Below are positions 17,436 through 26,374 of a DNA stretch of 64,000 nt, in pieces. Below the pieces are notes generated by a model, which saw nothing but the letters and a program-made list of their open reading frames with translations, was not told the origin of the DNA and did not search any database. A program made the translations under genes and the position numbers. Origin of the DNA: Pseudarthrobacter sp. IC2-21 (lineage in GTDB: Bacteria > Actinomycetota > Actinomycetes > Actinomycetales > Micrococcaceae); NCBI RefSeq assembly GCF_034048115.1, contig NZ_CP139145.1, positions 1,488,001 to 1,552,000 of the forward strand, in the 5' to 3' direction. Each line of letters starts with the position of its first letter. The first letter of the stretch is position 1.

Positions 17436-18653
17436 ATGATGACCGGAGCGTCCCGGAAGCGGAGCCTGGAACGGATCAGCCTCCTTGGTGACTTGATTCC
17501 GGACCATCACGCGCTGCGTGCCGGTGTGCTGTCAGAGCTGGGCCGCGTCATTCCTTTCAGCGCCTTCGTCTGGCCACTTTCAGACCCTGCCACGGGAACG
17601 GGAATTTCCCCCATGGCCCGGATTCCATGCCCGGAGGATCTGCCGCTGCTGATCCGGCTGAAGTATCTGACGACGGTAGGACGCTGGACCACGCTTGCGG
17701 GCCGGGGATCCCCGGTGACAACGCTGTTGAGTGAAACTGGCGGCAATCCCCCGCAGAGCCTTGTCTGGGATAGTTTGCTGAACCGCTACGGGGTGGTGGA
17801 CGTTTTGTATGCGGGCTTCGCCGACAAGTATGGCTACTGGGGCTGGCTCGATTTGTGGCGGACGGCTGAGCAAGGCGCTTTCACTGCCGACGAGGTTCGA
17901 TATGTGGCGGCAGCAGTCAGCAGAGTGACGCCGGCACTTCGCCGGTCAGTTTCCAGACAGTTTTTCAGAGCGGGGCCAGTTCCCCCACCCGCAGACGCAC
18001 CCGACGACGGCCGTCCGCGAGGGAGCGGCCCTTCGGACGTTGGCGGAACCCCGGATGTTGGCGGAACCCCGGATGTTGGCAGAACCCCGGATGTTGGCGG
18101 AACCCGGAAAGTGGACCTGCCCCCACAGGGCGTCCTGACCCTCAGCGAGGACATGGCCGTGCTGGGCGGCACGGTTTCCATTGACGAATGGCTCGGACTG
18201 CTCCAGCCTGGGCCCGAGCCCTACCAACATGTTCCGGCCGAGGTTTTGAACGTCGCCGCCCAACTACTGGCTCTGGAGGCGGGAGTGGATCGCCACCCTG
18301 CGTGGTCCCGGGTGTATTTGGGGGCGGGTCGATGGGCCATGCTGAGGGCCAGCCGGATGGGCCCCGCCGCTCCAGCAACTTCGCATCGGGAGGCGACGCC
18401 TCCGCTGGCGGTCACGATCCAGGCGTGTCCTCCTGAGGAACGGCTGGATATTTTCGCCCGTAGCTTTGGTCTGACACCACGGCAAAGGCAGTTGCTGGAG
18501 TTGGCCGCGGGCGGCAGGGACACCGTTGCAATGGCTAAAACCTTGGGAATCAGCACCTACACCGTACAAGATCAGTTCAAACAGATATTTGATGCCTGTG
18601 CAGTGCATACCCGGGCGGCCCTACTGGCCATGGCACTGGGCACAGCCTTATGA
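17436..18653 (+). CDS. LuxR-type HTH transcriptional regulator with internal DVGGTP repeat
   Basis: The 405-residue protein has an N-terminal GAF-like or otherwise globular region (residues 1-180). A disordered linker at about 185-235 contains four 6-residue repeats of DVGGTP. A C-terminal LuxR DNA-binding domain follows: FGLTPRQRQLLELAAGG, then TVAMAKTLGISTYTVQDQFKQIF. There is no receiver domain, so it is probably a one-component, ligand-sensing or orphan regulator. The start is ATG at 17436 or the adjacent ATG at 17439; no strong Shine-Dalgarno is seen. Targets are unknown; the divergent 93-residue protein is the natural candidate. Confidence 0.85.
   Translation: MMTGASRKRSLERISLLGDLIPDHHALRAGVLSELGRVIPFSAFVWPLSDPATGTGISPMARIPCPEDLPLLIRLKYLTTVGRWTTLAGRGSPVTTLLSETGGNPPQSLVWDSLLNRYGVVDVLYAGFADKYGYWGWLDLWRTAEQGAFTADEVRYVAAAVSRVTPALRRSVSRQFFRAGPVPPPADAPDDGRPRGSGPSDVGGTPDVGGTPDVGRTPDVGGTRKVDLPPQGVLTLSEDMAVLGGTVSIDEWLGLLQPGPEPYQHVPAEVLNVAAQLLALEAGVDRHPAWSRVYLGAGRWAMLRASRMGPAAPATSHREATPPLAVTIQACPPEERLDIFARSFGLTPRQRQLLELAAGGRDTVAMAKTLGISTYTVQDQFKQIFDACAVHTRAALLAMALGTAL
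18036..18107 (+). repeat. Four tandem 18-bp units inside the LuxR-type regulator gene
   Basis: The units start at 18036, 18054, 18072 and 18090 with the form GATGTTGGCGGAACCCCG. The changes are GAC for GAT in unit 1, one G-to-A in unit 3, and a final GG for CG in unit 4. They are in frame and encode DVGGTP, DVGGTP, DVGRTP and DVGGTR. Near-identity suggests recent slippage duplication. Confidence 0.9.
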
Positions 18654-18721
18654 ACAGGGGCGAGGCAAACTGGGGCAACCACAGCTCCTCAGGGCGTCCA
18701 GGCAGACATCTGCCGGGGCCT

Positions 18722-20224
18722 TTAGCGATTGTCCGGGACGTCGCGGCCGTCCGGTTGCCCCGGCTGGTGGGCAGGGTCGCCGCAGTCCAGGAGACCGAGC
18801 TCGACACCATTGGACAGGAGTTCTGGCTGCTTTTCTGGCCAGTGGGGTGGTTCCCAGTCCGGGTGTTCGCTTTGGTAGTGGCGTCCGGCCGGTGAGTTCC
18901 AGCCGGGTGGTTCGTTCTTGGTTGGCTGGGTGGGTGTCCGGGCGGAGGTGTGCCGGAGCCGGTGATGACGCCGGCAAGGATGACCCAAATTGCTGATCCC
19001 GGTGGTGCCGCCGTCGGCCCAGGCCAGGATGTGGTCCGCGTCGTTGTCCAGGGACTGGTTGCTGCAGCCGGGGAACGGGCATTTCGCATCCCGAAGCCGG
19101 AGCCATTGGCGAAGGGCCTTGGTGATCCGGTAGCTGGTCCGGCCGATCTCCAGGGGCGCTCCGTCCCGGGGGTCGATCAGGACGCGGTGGAACGACTCAG
19201 CACCGTCGGCAATCAGCCGGCGGGCCATGGACGGCGGGATGGGCCCGTACCCGTCGAGGGTGGCGGGCTCCTCGGTGAGGCCCATCAGCGCGAACACGGG
19301 CACCGTGACCAGAACCTGGGCCTTCGGTGACGGAACCCGGCCAGCACACCCCGCTCCGGCGCCGGCCAACTCACCTGCCCCATCCGTGGTCCCGTCCGTG
19401 TGAAGGTCGGCGGCGAGGAGTAAGCCGGCGAGGACGTCGGCGCGTAGCTGGCTGAGGGTCCGGATCTCGGTAGGGCCCTGGAGGGCGCGGGCGTCCGCGG
19501 TGGTTCGCGCCCAGATCCCGGAGGCCTGATCGGCGGGCAGGTAGGCAGAGATCCAGGCCATCCCGTCCCGGTCCGGGCAGTACTCCACCCGCCGGTCCGC
19601 AACGCCCTTGGTGTGGCGTTGTTCGATGCTGTCCGGGTGGTGGCGTTCGCGCCAGGTCCGGGCTTTGGCGCGGAACCGGCCGGGGGTCATCTCACCGGCC
19701 GGGCAACCGCGGGCGGGGTTGGGGTCGTCCGGGTCCAGGAAGTGTGCCTCCAACGCGTGGGCGCCGGCGGGGTCCAGGTTGGTGGTTTCGTCCACCATGA
19801 CCCGGGCGTGTTGCCACGAAATCGCGCCTGCTTCAAGCGCTGCCAGGGTCAGCGGCAGAACAGAACGCAAGCGGTGTGCTTCGCCCAGGAGCGCGCTGCC
19901 GGTACGTTCGCTCACCGTCAGGGCACAGGACACCTCGGCCACGATACTCATCTCTTGGGCGGTGTGCTCCTCCGGCGACACAGGAGGTCCCAACAAGGCC
20001 TCCGCTGCGCCGACGTACCGTCCGGCCAGATGGATTCGCACGGCGGCCACTTGGGCATCAATCCGGCTGACCTGAGCCAGCCCGTCCAGGAAATCATCCG
20101 CTGACTGCCGCAGCGGATCCGCCGTACCGGAGCCGGGCGATTCTTCAGCCCGCAATGAGGCAACCAGCGCGGAGGCAGAGGCCGCTAATGCCTCTGCCGC
20201 CTTCACCGCCGCTCTGCGCTCCAT
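18722..20224 (-). CDS. DUF222 / HNH endonuclease signature protein (13E12-repeat family type)
   Basis: This is a 500-residue, apparently intact member of the actinobacterial DUF222-HNH family. The N-terminal DUF222 helical domain spans about residues 40-330. The HNH motif near residue 385 reads CPFPGCSNQSLDNDADHI, then WADGGTTGISNLGHPCRRHHRLRH, with the zinc cysteines and catalytic His present. The C-terminus is proline-rich and polar. Family members are multicopy in many Actinobacteria and behave like mobile or domesticated nuclease genes; their natural target is not known. No LexA-type box is visible upstream, unlike the truncated relative at 28975. Confidence 0.9.
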   Translation of the reverse strand: MERRAAVKAAEALAASASALVASLRAEESPGSGTADPLRQSADDFLDGLAQVSRIDAQVAAVRIHLAGRYVGAAEALLGPPVSPEEHTAQEMSIVAEVSCALTVSERTGSALLGEAHRLRSVLPLTLAALEAGAISWQHARVMVDETTNLDPAGAHALEAHFLDPDDPNPARGCPAGEMTPGRFRAKARTWRERHHPDSIEQRHTKGVADRRVEYCPDRDGMAWISAYLPADQASGIWARTTADARALQGPTEIRTLSQLRADVLAGLLLAADLHTDGTTDGAGELAGAGAGCAGRVPSPKAQVLVTVPVFALMGLTEEPATLDGYGPIPPSMARRLIADGAESFHRVLIDPRDGAPLEIGRTSYRITKALRQWLRLRDAKCPFPGCSNQSLDNDADHILAWADGGTTGISNLGHPCRRHHRLRHTSARTPTQPTKNEPPGWNSPAGRHYQSEHPDWEPPHWPEKQPELLSNGVELGLLDCGDPAHQPGQPDGRDVPDNR

Positions 20225-20251
20225 ACCTCAAGCATCACAGACAGGTCCGAC

Positions 20252-20275
20252 AAAAACCGCGGAGCTAAGCGGCTA
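20252..20275 (-). terminator. Possible short terminator after moaD
   Basis: Read on the minus strand, GCCGC and GCGG flank an 8-nt loop and are followed by TTTTTG. The stem is only 4-5 bp, so strength is doubtful, but the T-run is the clearest in this GC-rich region. It separates moaD from the DUF222/HNH gene. Confidence 0.35.
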
Positions 20276-20297
20276 TGTGGATAACCTGAAGAGTCGC

Positions 20298-20564
20298 TTA
20301 TCCGCCGGCGAACGGCGGCAATACATCGACGACGTCGCCCGGGTTCAACACTGTGGAGCGGTCCCTCACGGCCACTTCGTTCAGGAGGAAACTGCTCCGG
20401 CCCAGGAGACGTTCCAGGGGCGGGGTGCCAACAGGCGGTTCGGCGCGTTCCACGGCCAGGACAGCCTGCAGCAAGTCAGCGACGGTCGCCCCCGGGGGCA
20501 GGTTGAAACCCTCTTCTTCCACGCCGGCGGCGGCGCGCGCGGCAGCGAAGTAACGTACGTTCAC
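20298..20564 (-). CDS. moaD: Molybdopterin synthase sulfur carrier subunit MoaD
   Basis: MoaD is the ubiquitin-fold sulfur donor of molybdopterin synthase. The 88-residue protein begins VNVRYFAAARAAAG and ends with the required Gly-Gly (LPPFAGG), whose last glycine is thiocarboxylated. The GTG at 20564 is chosen because it starts the fold and GGAGG stands nine bases upstream; the frame itself extends further into moaA. It follows moaA by 5 bases, so the pair is one transcript. Its partner MoaE is encoded on the opposite strand at the far end of the island. Confidence 0.9.
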   Translation of the reverse strand: MNVRYFAAARAAAGVEEEGFNLPPGATVADLLQAVLAVERAEPPVGTPPLERLLGRSSFLLNEVAVRDRSTVLNPGDVVDVLPPFAGG

Positions 20565-20569
20565 GAAAG

Positions 20570-21718
20570 TCAGCCTCCGATGGCGCTCATGCTGCGGTCC
20601 GGCTGGACGAAGTCCGCCGCACCGAGACCTGTATGGTCCATTCCGTGCGCCTTGGGCTTGACCCACATGGCGTCCTGCCAGCGTTCGGCCAAGGCTTCAT
20701 CGCTGGCCCCCTGGCGAAGTAGGCCCAGCAAATCGAACTCTTCCCGTGAGAACAGGCAACTCATGATCTTGCCCTCGGCGGTGATCCGGGTGCGCCGGCA
20801 GTCCGCGCAGAACGGCTCGGTAACTGAGGCGATGATCCCCACGGTGCCCAGCACCGGACCCTCAGCGCCAAGCTGCTCCGAACCAGAATCAACCGGACCC
20901 TCAACGCCAGCCACCCGGCGTCGTACTTCAAATCGCTCGGCGGGGGCGCCGTCCCGGGCGCGCGGGTCCGGGCTCAGGACATAGTCCACGGACAGCAGCG
21001 AACGGATTTCAGCCGCCGTGATCATGTTCCGGCGGGTCCAGCCATGGTCGGCGTCCAGTGGCATCTGTTCGATAAAGCGCAGCTCATAGCCGCGGTCCAG
21101 CGCCCAGGCGAGCAGGGCCGGGGATTCCGCATCGTTGATGCCGCGCATCAGGACGGCGTTGAGCTTGACGGGGCCCAGCCCCGCTGCCCACGCGGCGTCC
21201 ACTCCGGCGAGCACGCGGTCCAGGAACGGGCGGCGGGTGAGTTTGGTGAACGTCTCTTCATGGAGCGAGTCCAGGGACACGTTGATGCGGGTGAGGCCCG
21301 CAGCCTTAAGCGCCGCGGCTTTCTTATCCAGCCCCACCCCGTTGGTGGTCATGGAGATCGGCAGGTCCGGATGGTTGCTCCGGAGCGCGGCGATGATATC
21401 CACCAGGTCCGCCCTGACCAACGGCTCCCCGCCCGTCAGCCGAAGTTCCCGGACACCCAGCAGTTCCACGCCGATCCGGACAATCCGTACGATCTCGTCG
21501 GCGGTCATCACAGCCTGCTTGGCGAGCCACTCAAGACCTTCGGCCGGCATGCAGTAGGTACAGCGCAGATTGCACTTGTCCGTCAGCGACAACCGCATAT
21601 CGGTGGCGCGGCGGCCAAACCGGTCAGCGAGCCCCGCCGGCGCGTCCGCCGGCCGGGCGGGCGGCAGGCCGGGGCCAGTACCGTCCCGGGGTTCTGGCAT
21701 GCCTAGCTGAACGCTCAT
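20570..21718 (-). CDS. moaA: GTP 3',8-cyclase MoaA (radical SAM)
   Basis: MoaA converts GTP to 3',8-cyclo-7,8-dihydro-GTP, the first step of molybdenum-cofactor synthesis. In the 382-residue protein the radical SAM cluster is CNLRCTYC (Cys49, Cys53, Cys56). The second 4Fe-4S site is in the C-terminal part with CADCRRTRITAEGKIMSCLF, and the chain ends SAIGG with the conserved Gly-Gly. The first 35 residues are a proline-rich extension. The start is ATG at 21718. The gene is divergent from the molybdo-oxidoreductase operon, with 147 bases between the starts. Confidence 0.96.
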   Translation of the reverse strand: MSVQLGMPEPRDGTGPGLPPARPADAPAGLADRFGRRATDMRLSLTDKCNLRCTYCMPAEGLEWLAKQAVMTADEIVRIVRIGVELLGVRELRLTGGEPLVRADLVDIIAALRSNHPDLPISMTTNGVGLDKKAAALKAAGLTRINVSLDSLHEETFTKLTRRPFLDRVLAGVDAAWAAGLGPVKLNAVLMRGINDAESPALLAWALDRGYELRFIEQMPLDADHGWTRRNMITAAEIRSLLSVDYVLSPDPRARDGAPAERFEVRRRVAGVEGPVDSGSEQLGAEGPVLGTVGIIASVTEPFCADCRRTRITAEGKIMSCLFSREEFDLLGLLRQGASDEALAERWQDAMWVKPKAHGMDHTGLGAADFVQPDRSMSAIGG

Positions 21719-21865
21719 GAGTTCAGGCTACGCCACCGGAGGCCCGAGCATCACGTCCGTGTCGCCGGCGCTCGATTGCGGCGTCGGTAACGCGGCCGCC
21801 ACCCCCGGCTCCGATATGCAGCAGACTCCGGTGCCGCACGGCCGCCGTGAACCTATGCTGGAGGA

Positions 21866-23485
21866 GTGAAGAGGTCACAGCCACCGCAGGAAACGGCCGA
21901 CGACGGCGTGAACTTCGGAATGCGGCCCGGCAGCCCCCGTGCCGCTCGAGGCAGCCGGCGCCGGGCAGGGGCGGCGGGCCTGGTATCCGCGGTGGCGGCC
22001 GTGGTGGCCGGCGAGCTGCTCGCCGGAGCGCTGAGCCCCTCCCTGTCACCGCTGACGGCAGTGGGCGGGGCTTTGATCGACGCCCTTCCGCCGGGGGTGA
22101 AGGAGTGGGCCGTCAGTGTGTTTGGCACGTCCGACAAAGCCGTCTTCGTCACGGGCATGCTGATCGTCATCTCGGCCGTCGGCGCTGTCGCAGGAGTCCT
22201 GGAGCAACGCAAACGTTTTGCCGGGGCAGCCGTGATTGCCGTCTTTGGGCTGGTGGGGCTCGCCGCCGTCCTGTCCCGCGCACAGCTGACTCCCGGTGCC
22301 GTGCCGGTGCCGCTGGCCGCAGCGGCTGCCGGCGTACTCCTGTTGCGATTCCTTATCCGCAGGCTTCACGAGGACCCGTCAGCGGACAGTCTGGCCCCGG
22401 AGGAAGCGCGCGGCACCGGGCGGCGCACGTTCCTGCAGGCCCTGGCCGCCACGGCAGCGGTGACATCCGTCGGCGGGCTCGTTGCCGGCGTTTGGCGTGG
22501 CGCGGCCGCGGGCATCAGCACCGCCCGGGAGAAGCTGAAACTGCCCGCTCCGGCTTCTGCAGCGCCGGCGATTCCGGCGGGTGCTCAGGTGGGTCTGGGC
22601 GGCATGGTTCCGCTGGTGACGCCAAGCAGGGATTTCTACCGCATCGACACCGCCCTGATCGTCCCGGTCATTGACCCCTCGACGTGGACCCTGCGCGTCA
22701 CGGGGATGGTAGACCAGGAGATCGAGCTCAACCTGGCCGGCCTGCTGGCCAAACCACTCATTGAACGGCATGTCACCATCGCCTGCGTGTCCAACGAAGT
22801 GGGCGGGGACCTGATCGGCAACGCCCGCTGGCTTGGGTGGCCGGTGCGGGAACTGCTCGCCATGGCACGCCCGCAGGCCGGTGCGGACATGGTGCTGTCC
22901 CGAAGTTCCGACGGCTGGACGGCCGGCACCCCGCTGGAAGTCCTCACCGATGACAGGGACGCCATGCTCGCAGTGGGAATGAACGGCGAGCCACTGCCGC
23001 TGGAACACGGTTTCCCGGTGCGGATGATGGTGCCCGGCCTCTACGGCTATGTCTCGGCCACCAAATGGCTTACGGAACTCAAAGTAACCAGGTTCGCCAA
23101 CGACGAAGGCTATTGGACGCCCCGCGGCTGGTCCGAACGCGGCCCGATCAAGACAGCATCCCGGATCGATGTACCGCGCAGCGGCAGGGGAGTGCGGGCG
23201 GGCCGGGTGGTGTTCGGGGGTGTGGCCTGGGCGCAGCACAGGGGCATCGCCAAAGTGGAGCTGCGTGTCAACCGCGGCCCGTGGCAGCAGGCCGACCTCG
23301 CCCCTGGCATCTCCCTGGATACCTGGTACCAGTGGCAGCTGGGCATCGACCTGACTCCCGGCCAGTACGAGGTCCAGGTCCGCGCCACGGATAACAACGG
23401 TGACCCGCAGGCTGAGGAACCCCGGCCGGTTGTGCCGGACGGGGCCACCGGCTTCCACACCATTAGAGTTGACGTGAATCCATGA
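21866..23485 (+). CDS. Membrane-anchored molybdopterin-dependent oxidoreductase (sulfite-oxidase family)
   Basis: The 539-residue protein has hydrophobic segments at about 37-55, 92-112, 119-137 and 147-165. An internal twin-arginine-like motif GRRTFLQALAATAAV follows near residue 185, so the enzymatic part is probably outside the membrane. The sulfite-oxidase-type Moco domain has HVTIACVSNEVGGDLIGNARW, with Cys307 as the molybdenum ligand. A C-terminal Ig-like dimerisation domain contains RAGRVVFGGVAWAQHRGI. The substrate is unknown; sulfite or a protein/sulfoxide substrate are family options. The GTG at 21866 has GGAGG only one base away, so a later start such as GTG 21908 is possible. Its stop overlaps moeA. 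Confidence 0.88.
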   Translation: MKRSQPPQETADDGVNFGMRPGSPRAARGSRRRAGAAGLVSAVAAVVAGELLAGALSPSLSPLTAVGGALIDALPPGVKEWAVSVFGTSDKAVFVTGMLIVISAVGAVAGVLEQRKRFAGAAVIAVFGLVGLAAVLSRAQLTPGAVPVPLAAAAAGVLLLRFLIRRLHEDPSADSLAPEEARGTGRRTFLQALAATAAVTSVGGLVAGVWRGAAAGISTAREKLKLPAPASAAPAIPAGAQVGLGGMVPLVTPSRDFYRIDTALIVPVIDPSTWTLRVTGMVDQEIELNLAGLLAKPLIERHVTIACVSNEVGGDLIGNARWLGWPVRELLAMARPQAGADMVLSRSSDGWTAGTPLEVLTDDRDAMLAVGMNGEPLPLEHGFPVRMMVPGLYGYVSATKWLTELKVTRFANDEGYWTPRGWSERGPIKTASRIDVPRSGRGVRAGRVVFGGVAWAQHRGIAKVELRVNRGPWQQADLAPGISLDTWYQWQLGIDLTPGQYEVQVRATDNNGDPQAEEPRPVVPDGATGFHTIRVDVNP

Positions 23486-24768
23486 CGGCGTCCACCGAAG
23501 GCAGGATCATGCACAGCCCCCCGCACCCGCACGGCGGTGCCCCAAACGGCGGCGCCCCGCACCAGGCACGGTCCGTTGTCCGGCACCGCGACGCGGTCAC
23601 CGAACTGCTTGCGCCGCTGCTGGCCGAGGGCAAGACCGAGTCCTTGCCGCTCCGTGACGCGCTGGGCAGGGGGCTCGCCCAGGACCTGGCCGCGCCCCTG
23701 AGCCTGCCGCCGTTCGCGAACTCCCAAATGGACGGCTTCGCCATCAACAGCGCAGACCTGCCCGACGGCGGGGCGGAGCTCAGGGTGGTTGACCCCGTTC
23801 CGGCTGGTGCCACACCCGCAGCCCTTGACCGCGGCTGCGCCGCCCCCATCATGACCGGTGCCGTGATCCCTTCCGGGGCCGACGCCGTCGTGCCCGTGGA
23901 ACGTGCGGCTCCGGACCGGTTCCCGGCTCCCGGGGTGAGGAGCACGGTGTGGTTGCCCGCGACGGCGGCGGGAACCTTCGTGCGCGCCGCAGGCAGCGAC
24001 ATTGCGGGGGGGGAGCGTGCGCTGGCGGCCGGAACGTTCCTGGGGCCGGCGCAGCTGGGACTGCTCGCGGCCCTCGGCATTGGGGAAGTGACGGTACACC
24101 GGACACTCACGGTTCTGCTGGCCACCACCGGGGACGAAGTGGTTGAGCCAGGGCGGCCGCTGCCGGCAGGGAAGATCTATGACTCCAACGGCACCCTCCT
24201 CGAAAGCGCCATGCGCCAGGCGGGGCTGACCGTGGTGCGTACGGCCATCTCCTCCGACCGGCCGGAAGAACTCCGGGCCCTGCTGCGCAGCCACATCGGA
24301 GCCGTGGACCTGATCGTCACCACCGGCGGGGTCAGCAAGGGAGCCTACGAAGTGGTCCGGCAGGCGATGGACGGGCAGCCGGCCGAGTTTGTGCACGTGG
24401 CCATGCAGCCCGGCGGTCCGCAGGGCATTGGCCAATTCGAGGGCGTCCCCTTCCTGGGATTCCCCGGAAACCCGGTGAGCTGCCTGGTGTCCTTTGAAAT
24501 GTTCCTGCGGCCGGTGCTGTCCGACATGTTTGGCTCACCCACCCGCCGGGTCTCGCTTCCGGCGCGGCTGGCGCACGGCCTCACGTCACCGGAACACAAA
24601 CACCAGGTCCGGCGGGGAAGCTTCCGCAGTGACGGCACCGTCCGTCTGGAGGGTGGGGACAGCTCCCACCTCATGCATGCCCTGGCGGGCTCCAATGCGC
24701 TCGTTCATGTCCCGGTGGGAGTCTCGGCGCTCGCAGAGGGCGACGAGGTGGAAGTATGGATGTTGTGA
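23482..24768 (+). CDS. moeA: Molybdopterin molybdotransferase MoeA
   Basis: MoeA inserts molybdate into adenylated molybdopterin. The 428-residue protein has the [18 protein letters not shown] block near residue 75, the central MoCF-binding domain with [13 protein letters not shown] and [30 protein letters not shown], and the C-terminal beta-barrel domain. The first 30 residues are a His/Pro/Gly-rich extension. The ATG overlaps the upstream stop in ATGA, and moaC begins inside its 3' end, so the operon is tightly coupled. Confidence 0.95.
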   Translation: MTASTEGRIMHSPPHPHGGAPNGGAPHQARSVVRHRDAVTELLAPLLAEGKTESLPLRDALGRGLAQDLAAPLSLPPFANSQMDGFAINSADLPDGGAELRVVDPVPAGATPAALDRGCAAPIMTGAVIPSGADAVVPVERAAPDRFPAPGVRSTVWLPATAAGTFVRAAGSDIAGGERALAAGTFLGPAQLGLLAALGIGEVTVHRTLTVLLATTGDEVVEPGRPLPAGKIYDSNGTLLESAMRQAGLTVVRTAISSDRPEELRALLRSHIGAVDLIVTTGGVSKGAYEVVRQAMDGQPAEFVHVAMQPGGPQGIGQFEGVPFLGFPGNPVSCLVSFEMFLRPVLSDMFGSPTRRVSLPARLAHGLTSPEHKHQVRRGSFRSDGTVRLEGGDSSHLMHALAGSNALVHVPVGVSALAEGDEVEVWML

Positions 24769-25250
24769 ATCCAGAACAAAGCCCGTCGGCACTGACCCAT
24801 CTTCGCCAGGACGGCAGCGCCCAGATGGTGGACGTGTCCAACAAGGCCGAAACCACCCGGGAAGCCACCGCCACGGCCACCGTCCGCACCACCCGTGAAG
24901 TGCTGGGCCTGCTCGGCTCCGGCGGCCTGCCCAAGGGTGACGCCCTCGCCGTGGCACGGGTAGCCGGGATCATGGCCGCCAAGAAGACCCCGGAACTCGT
25001 TCCGCTCTGCCACCCGCTGCCCCTCTCCAAGGTCACCGTCGACTTCGAGCTCGGCCCGGAATCCGTGGGCATCCTTGCCACGGTCAAGACCCGTGGTGTC
25101 ACGGGAGTGGAGATGGAGGCGCTGACGGCGGCGTCCGTCGCCGCGCTCAGTGTTTACGACATGATCAAGGCCGTGGACAAGCATGCAGTACTGACAGACA
25201 TCAAGGTGCTGGCGAAAAGCGGCGGCAAGAGCGGGGACTGGACACTATGA
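24756..25250 (+). CDS. moaC: Cyclic pyranopterin monophosphate synthase MoaC
   Basis: MoaC converts the MoaA product to cyclic pyranopterin monophosphate. The 164-residue protein shows the complete family core: [25 protein letters not shown], then [12 protein letters not shown], then [18 protein letters not shown] and the catalytic lysine region [13 protein letters not shown]. It overlaps moeA by 13 bases and mog by 4 bases. The start ATG at 24756 has GAGGTGG close upstream. Confidence 0.96.
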   Translation: MDVVNPEQSPSALTHLRQDGSAQMVDVSNKAETTREATATATVRTTREVLGLLGSGGLPKGDALAVARVAGIMAAKKTPELVPLCHPLPLSKVTVDFELGPESVGILATVKTRGVTGVEMEALTAASVAALSVYDMIKAVDKHAVLTDIKVLAKSGGKSGDWTL

Positions 25251-25828
25251 ACGCAAGCACCGGTAGCACCGAAAACACCGATGGCACCCTCGTGACGGCG
25301 CCGCAGGCACCTGAGCCGCATCCGCACGCGAACCACGCTCACGGCGACGTGCAGGGCCGGAGGGCCGGGGTTGTCATCGCCTCCACCCGGGCCGCGGCCG
25401 GCCTGTACGAGGATGAGACCGGCCCGGTGATCATTGACTGGCTGACGGAACACGGCTTCGAGGCCTACCCCGCCATGGTGGTGCCGGATGGTGGGCCCGT
25501 AGGCGCGGCCATCCGGGCGCTCCTCACCCAGCACCCCGCCGTCGTTATTACCAGCGGCGGCACCGGGCTCAGCCCCGATGACCGGACGCCGGACGTGACC
25601 CTGCCCCTGCTGGACCGGGAGATCCCGGGCATCATGGAGGCCATCAGGCGGGCGGGGGCGGCCAAAACGCCGCTTGCCGCGCTGAGCCGCGGTTATGCGG
25701 GCGCTGCCGGCGGCACGTTCATCGTCAACCTGCCAGGTTCGCCCAAGGGCGTGATGGACGGGCTTTCCGTCCTGGATCCCGTGATCGGGCACCTGTGTGA
25801 CCAGCTGGAGGGCCGCAATGGGCACTGA
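25247..25828 (+). CDS. mog: MogA/MoaB-type molybdopterin adenylyltransferase
   Basis: This enzyme adenylates molybdopterin ahead of MoeA. The 193-residue protein has a 40-residue polar, histidine-containing N-terminal extension. The MPT-binding domain follows, with [36 protein letters not shown] and the loop [10 protein letters not shown]. The TSGGTG motif and following aspartates mark the active site. It overlaps moaC by 4 bases and moaE by 11 bases. The MogA and MoaB names are used interchangeably for such proteins; the choice here is not decisive. Confidence 0.92.
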   Translation: MNASTGSTENTDGTLVTAPQAPEPHPHANHAHGDVQGRRAGVVIASTRAAAGLYEDETGPVIIDWLTEHGFEAYPAMVVPDGGPVGAAIRALLTQHPAVVITSGGTGLSPDDRTPDVTLPLLDREIPGIMEAIRRAGAAKTPLAALSRGYAGAAGGTFIVNLPGSPKGVMDGLSVLDPVIGHLCDQLEGRNGH

Positions 25829-26279
25829 ATCAGTTTTCGAAGTGGTCCACGCCGTATTGAGCGCGGAGCCGATCTCCGTGGACCAGGCCATCGCCGCCGT
25901 CGAGTCGGACACGGCCGGGGCTGTTGTCAGCTTCAGCGGAGTGGTCAGGAATCACGACGGCGGCCGGCCCGTTGAGCGCTTAAGTTACAGCGCGCACCCC
26001 ACGGCGCACCAGGTGATGGCCGACGTCGTCGCCCGGCTGGTTGCCGAGCACTCCGCAGGCGAACCCGGCACGCAGCCCGTCCGGATCTGGGCCGCGCACC
26101 GCATCGGCATGCTGGAAATTGGTGACCCTGCGCTGGTCTGTGCGGTCTCAGCCGCCCACCGGGGCCAGGCGTTTGCCGTGTGCTCCGAACTGGTGGACCG
26201 GATCAAGGACCAGGTTCCCATTTGGAAGGAACAGTTCTTCACGGACGGCACCGTGGAGTGGGTGGGCGCGGGCGGCTGA
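25818..26279 (+). CDS. moaE: Molybdopterin synthase catalytic subunit MoaE
   Basis: MoaE transfers the two sulfurs from MoaD thiocarboxylate to cyclic pyranopterin. The 153-residue protein has GAVVSFSGVVRNHDGGRPVERLSYSAHP, AAHRIGMLEIGDPALVCAVSAAHRGQAF and the C-terminal IKDQVPIWKEQFFTDG with the catalytic lysines. The ATG at 25818 lies inside the end of mog, so translation is coupled. It closes the island, and the gene after it is dapB, from a different pathway and 95 bases away. Confidence 0.95.
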   Translation: MGTESVFEVVHAVLSAEPISVDQAIAAVESDTAGAVVSFSGVVRNHDGGRPVERLSYSAHPTAHQVMADVVARLVAEHSAGEPGTQPVRIWAAHRIGMLEIGDPALVCAVSAAHRGQAFAVCSELVDRIKDQVPIWKEQFFTDGTVEWVGAGG

Positions 26280-26374
26280 CTCTGCCGCTTGCGTAGGGGC
26301 GGTTGCCTAGGGCCGGCTGCCTCGGGGCGGCATTGATTCTGTCCCGTACCCGGCCCGACGGTAGGGTTAACGGC

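Noticed and set aside
20225..20297. LexA box for the intact DUF222/HNH gene
   Set aside because: No TCGAAC-N4-GTTCGA-like palindrome is found near its start at 20224.
26297..26311. A 15-bp sequence GGGCGGTTGCCTAGG also found at 29391-29405
   Set aside because: Both copies fall shortly before start codons and contain a CCTAGG core common near promoters here; two copies are not enough to call a repeat family.
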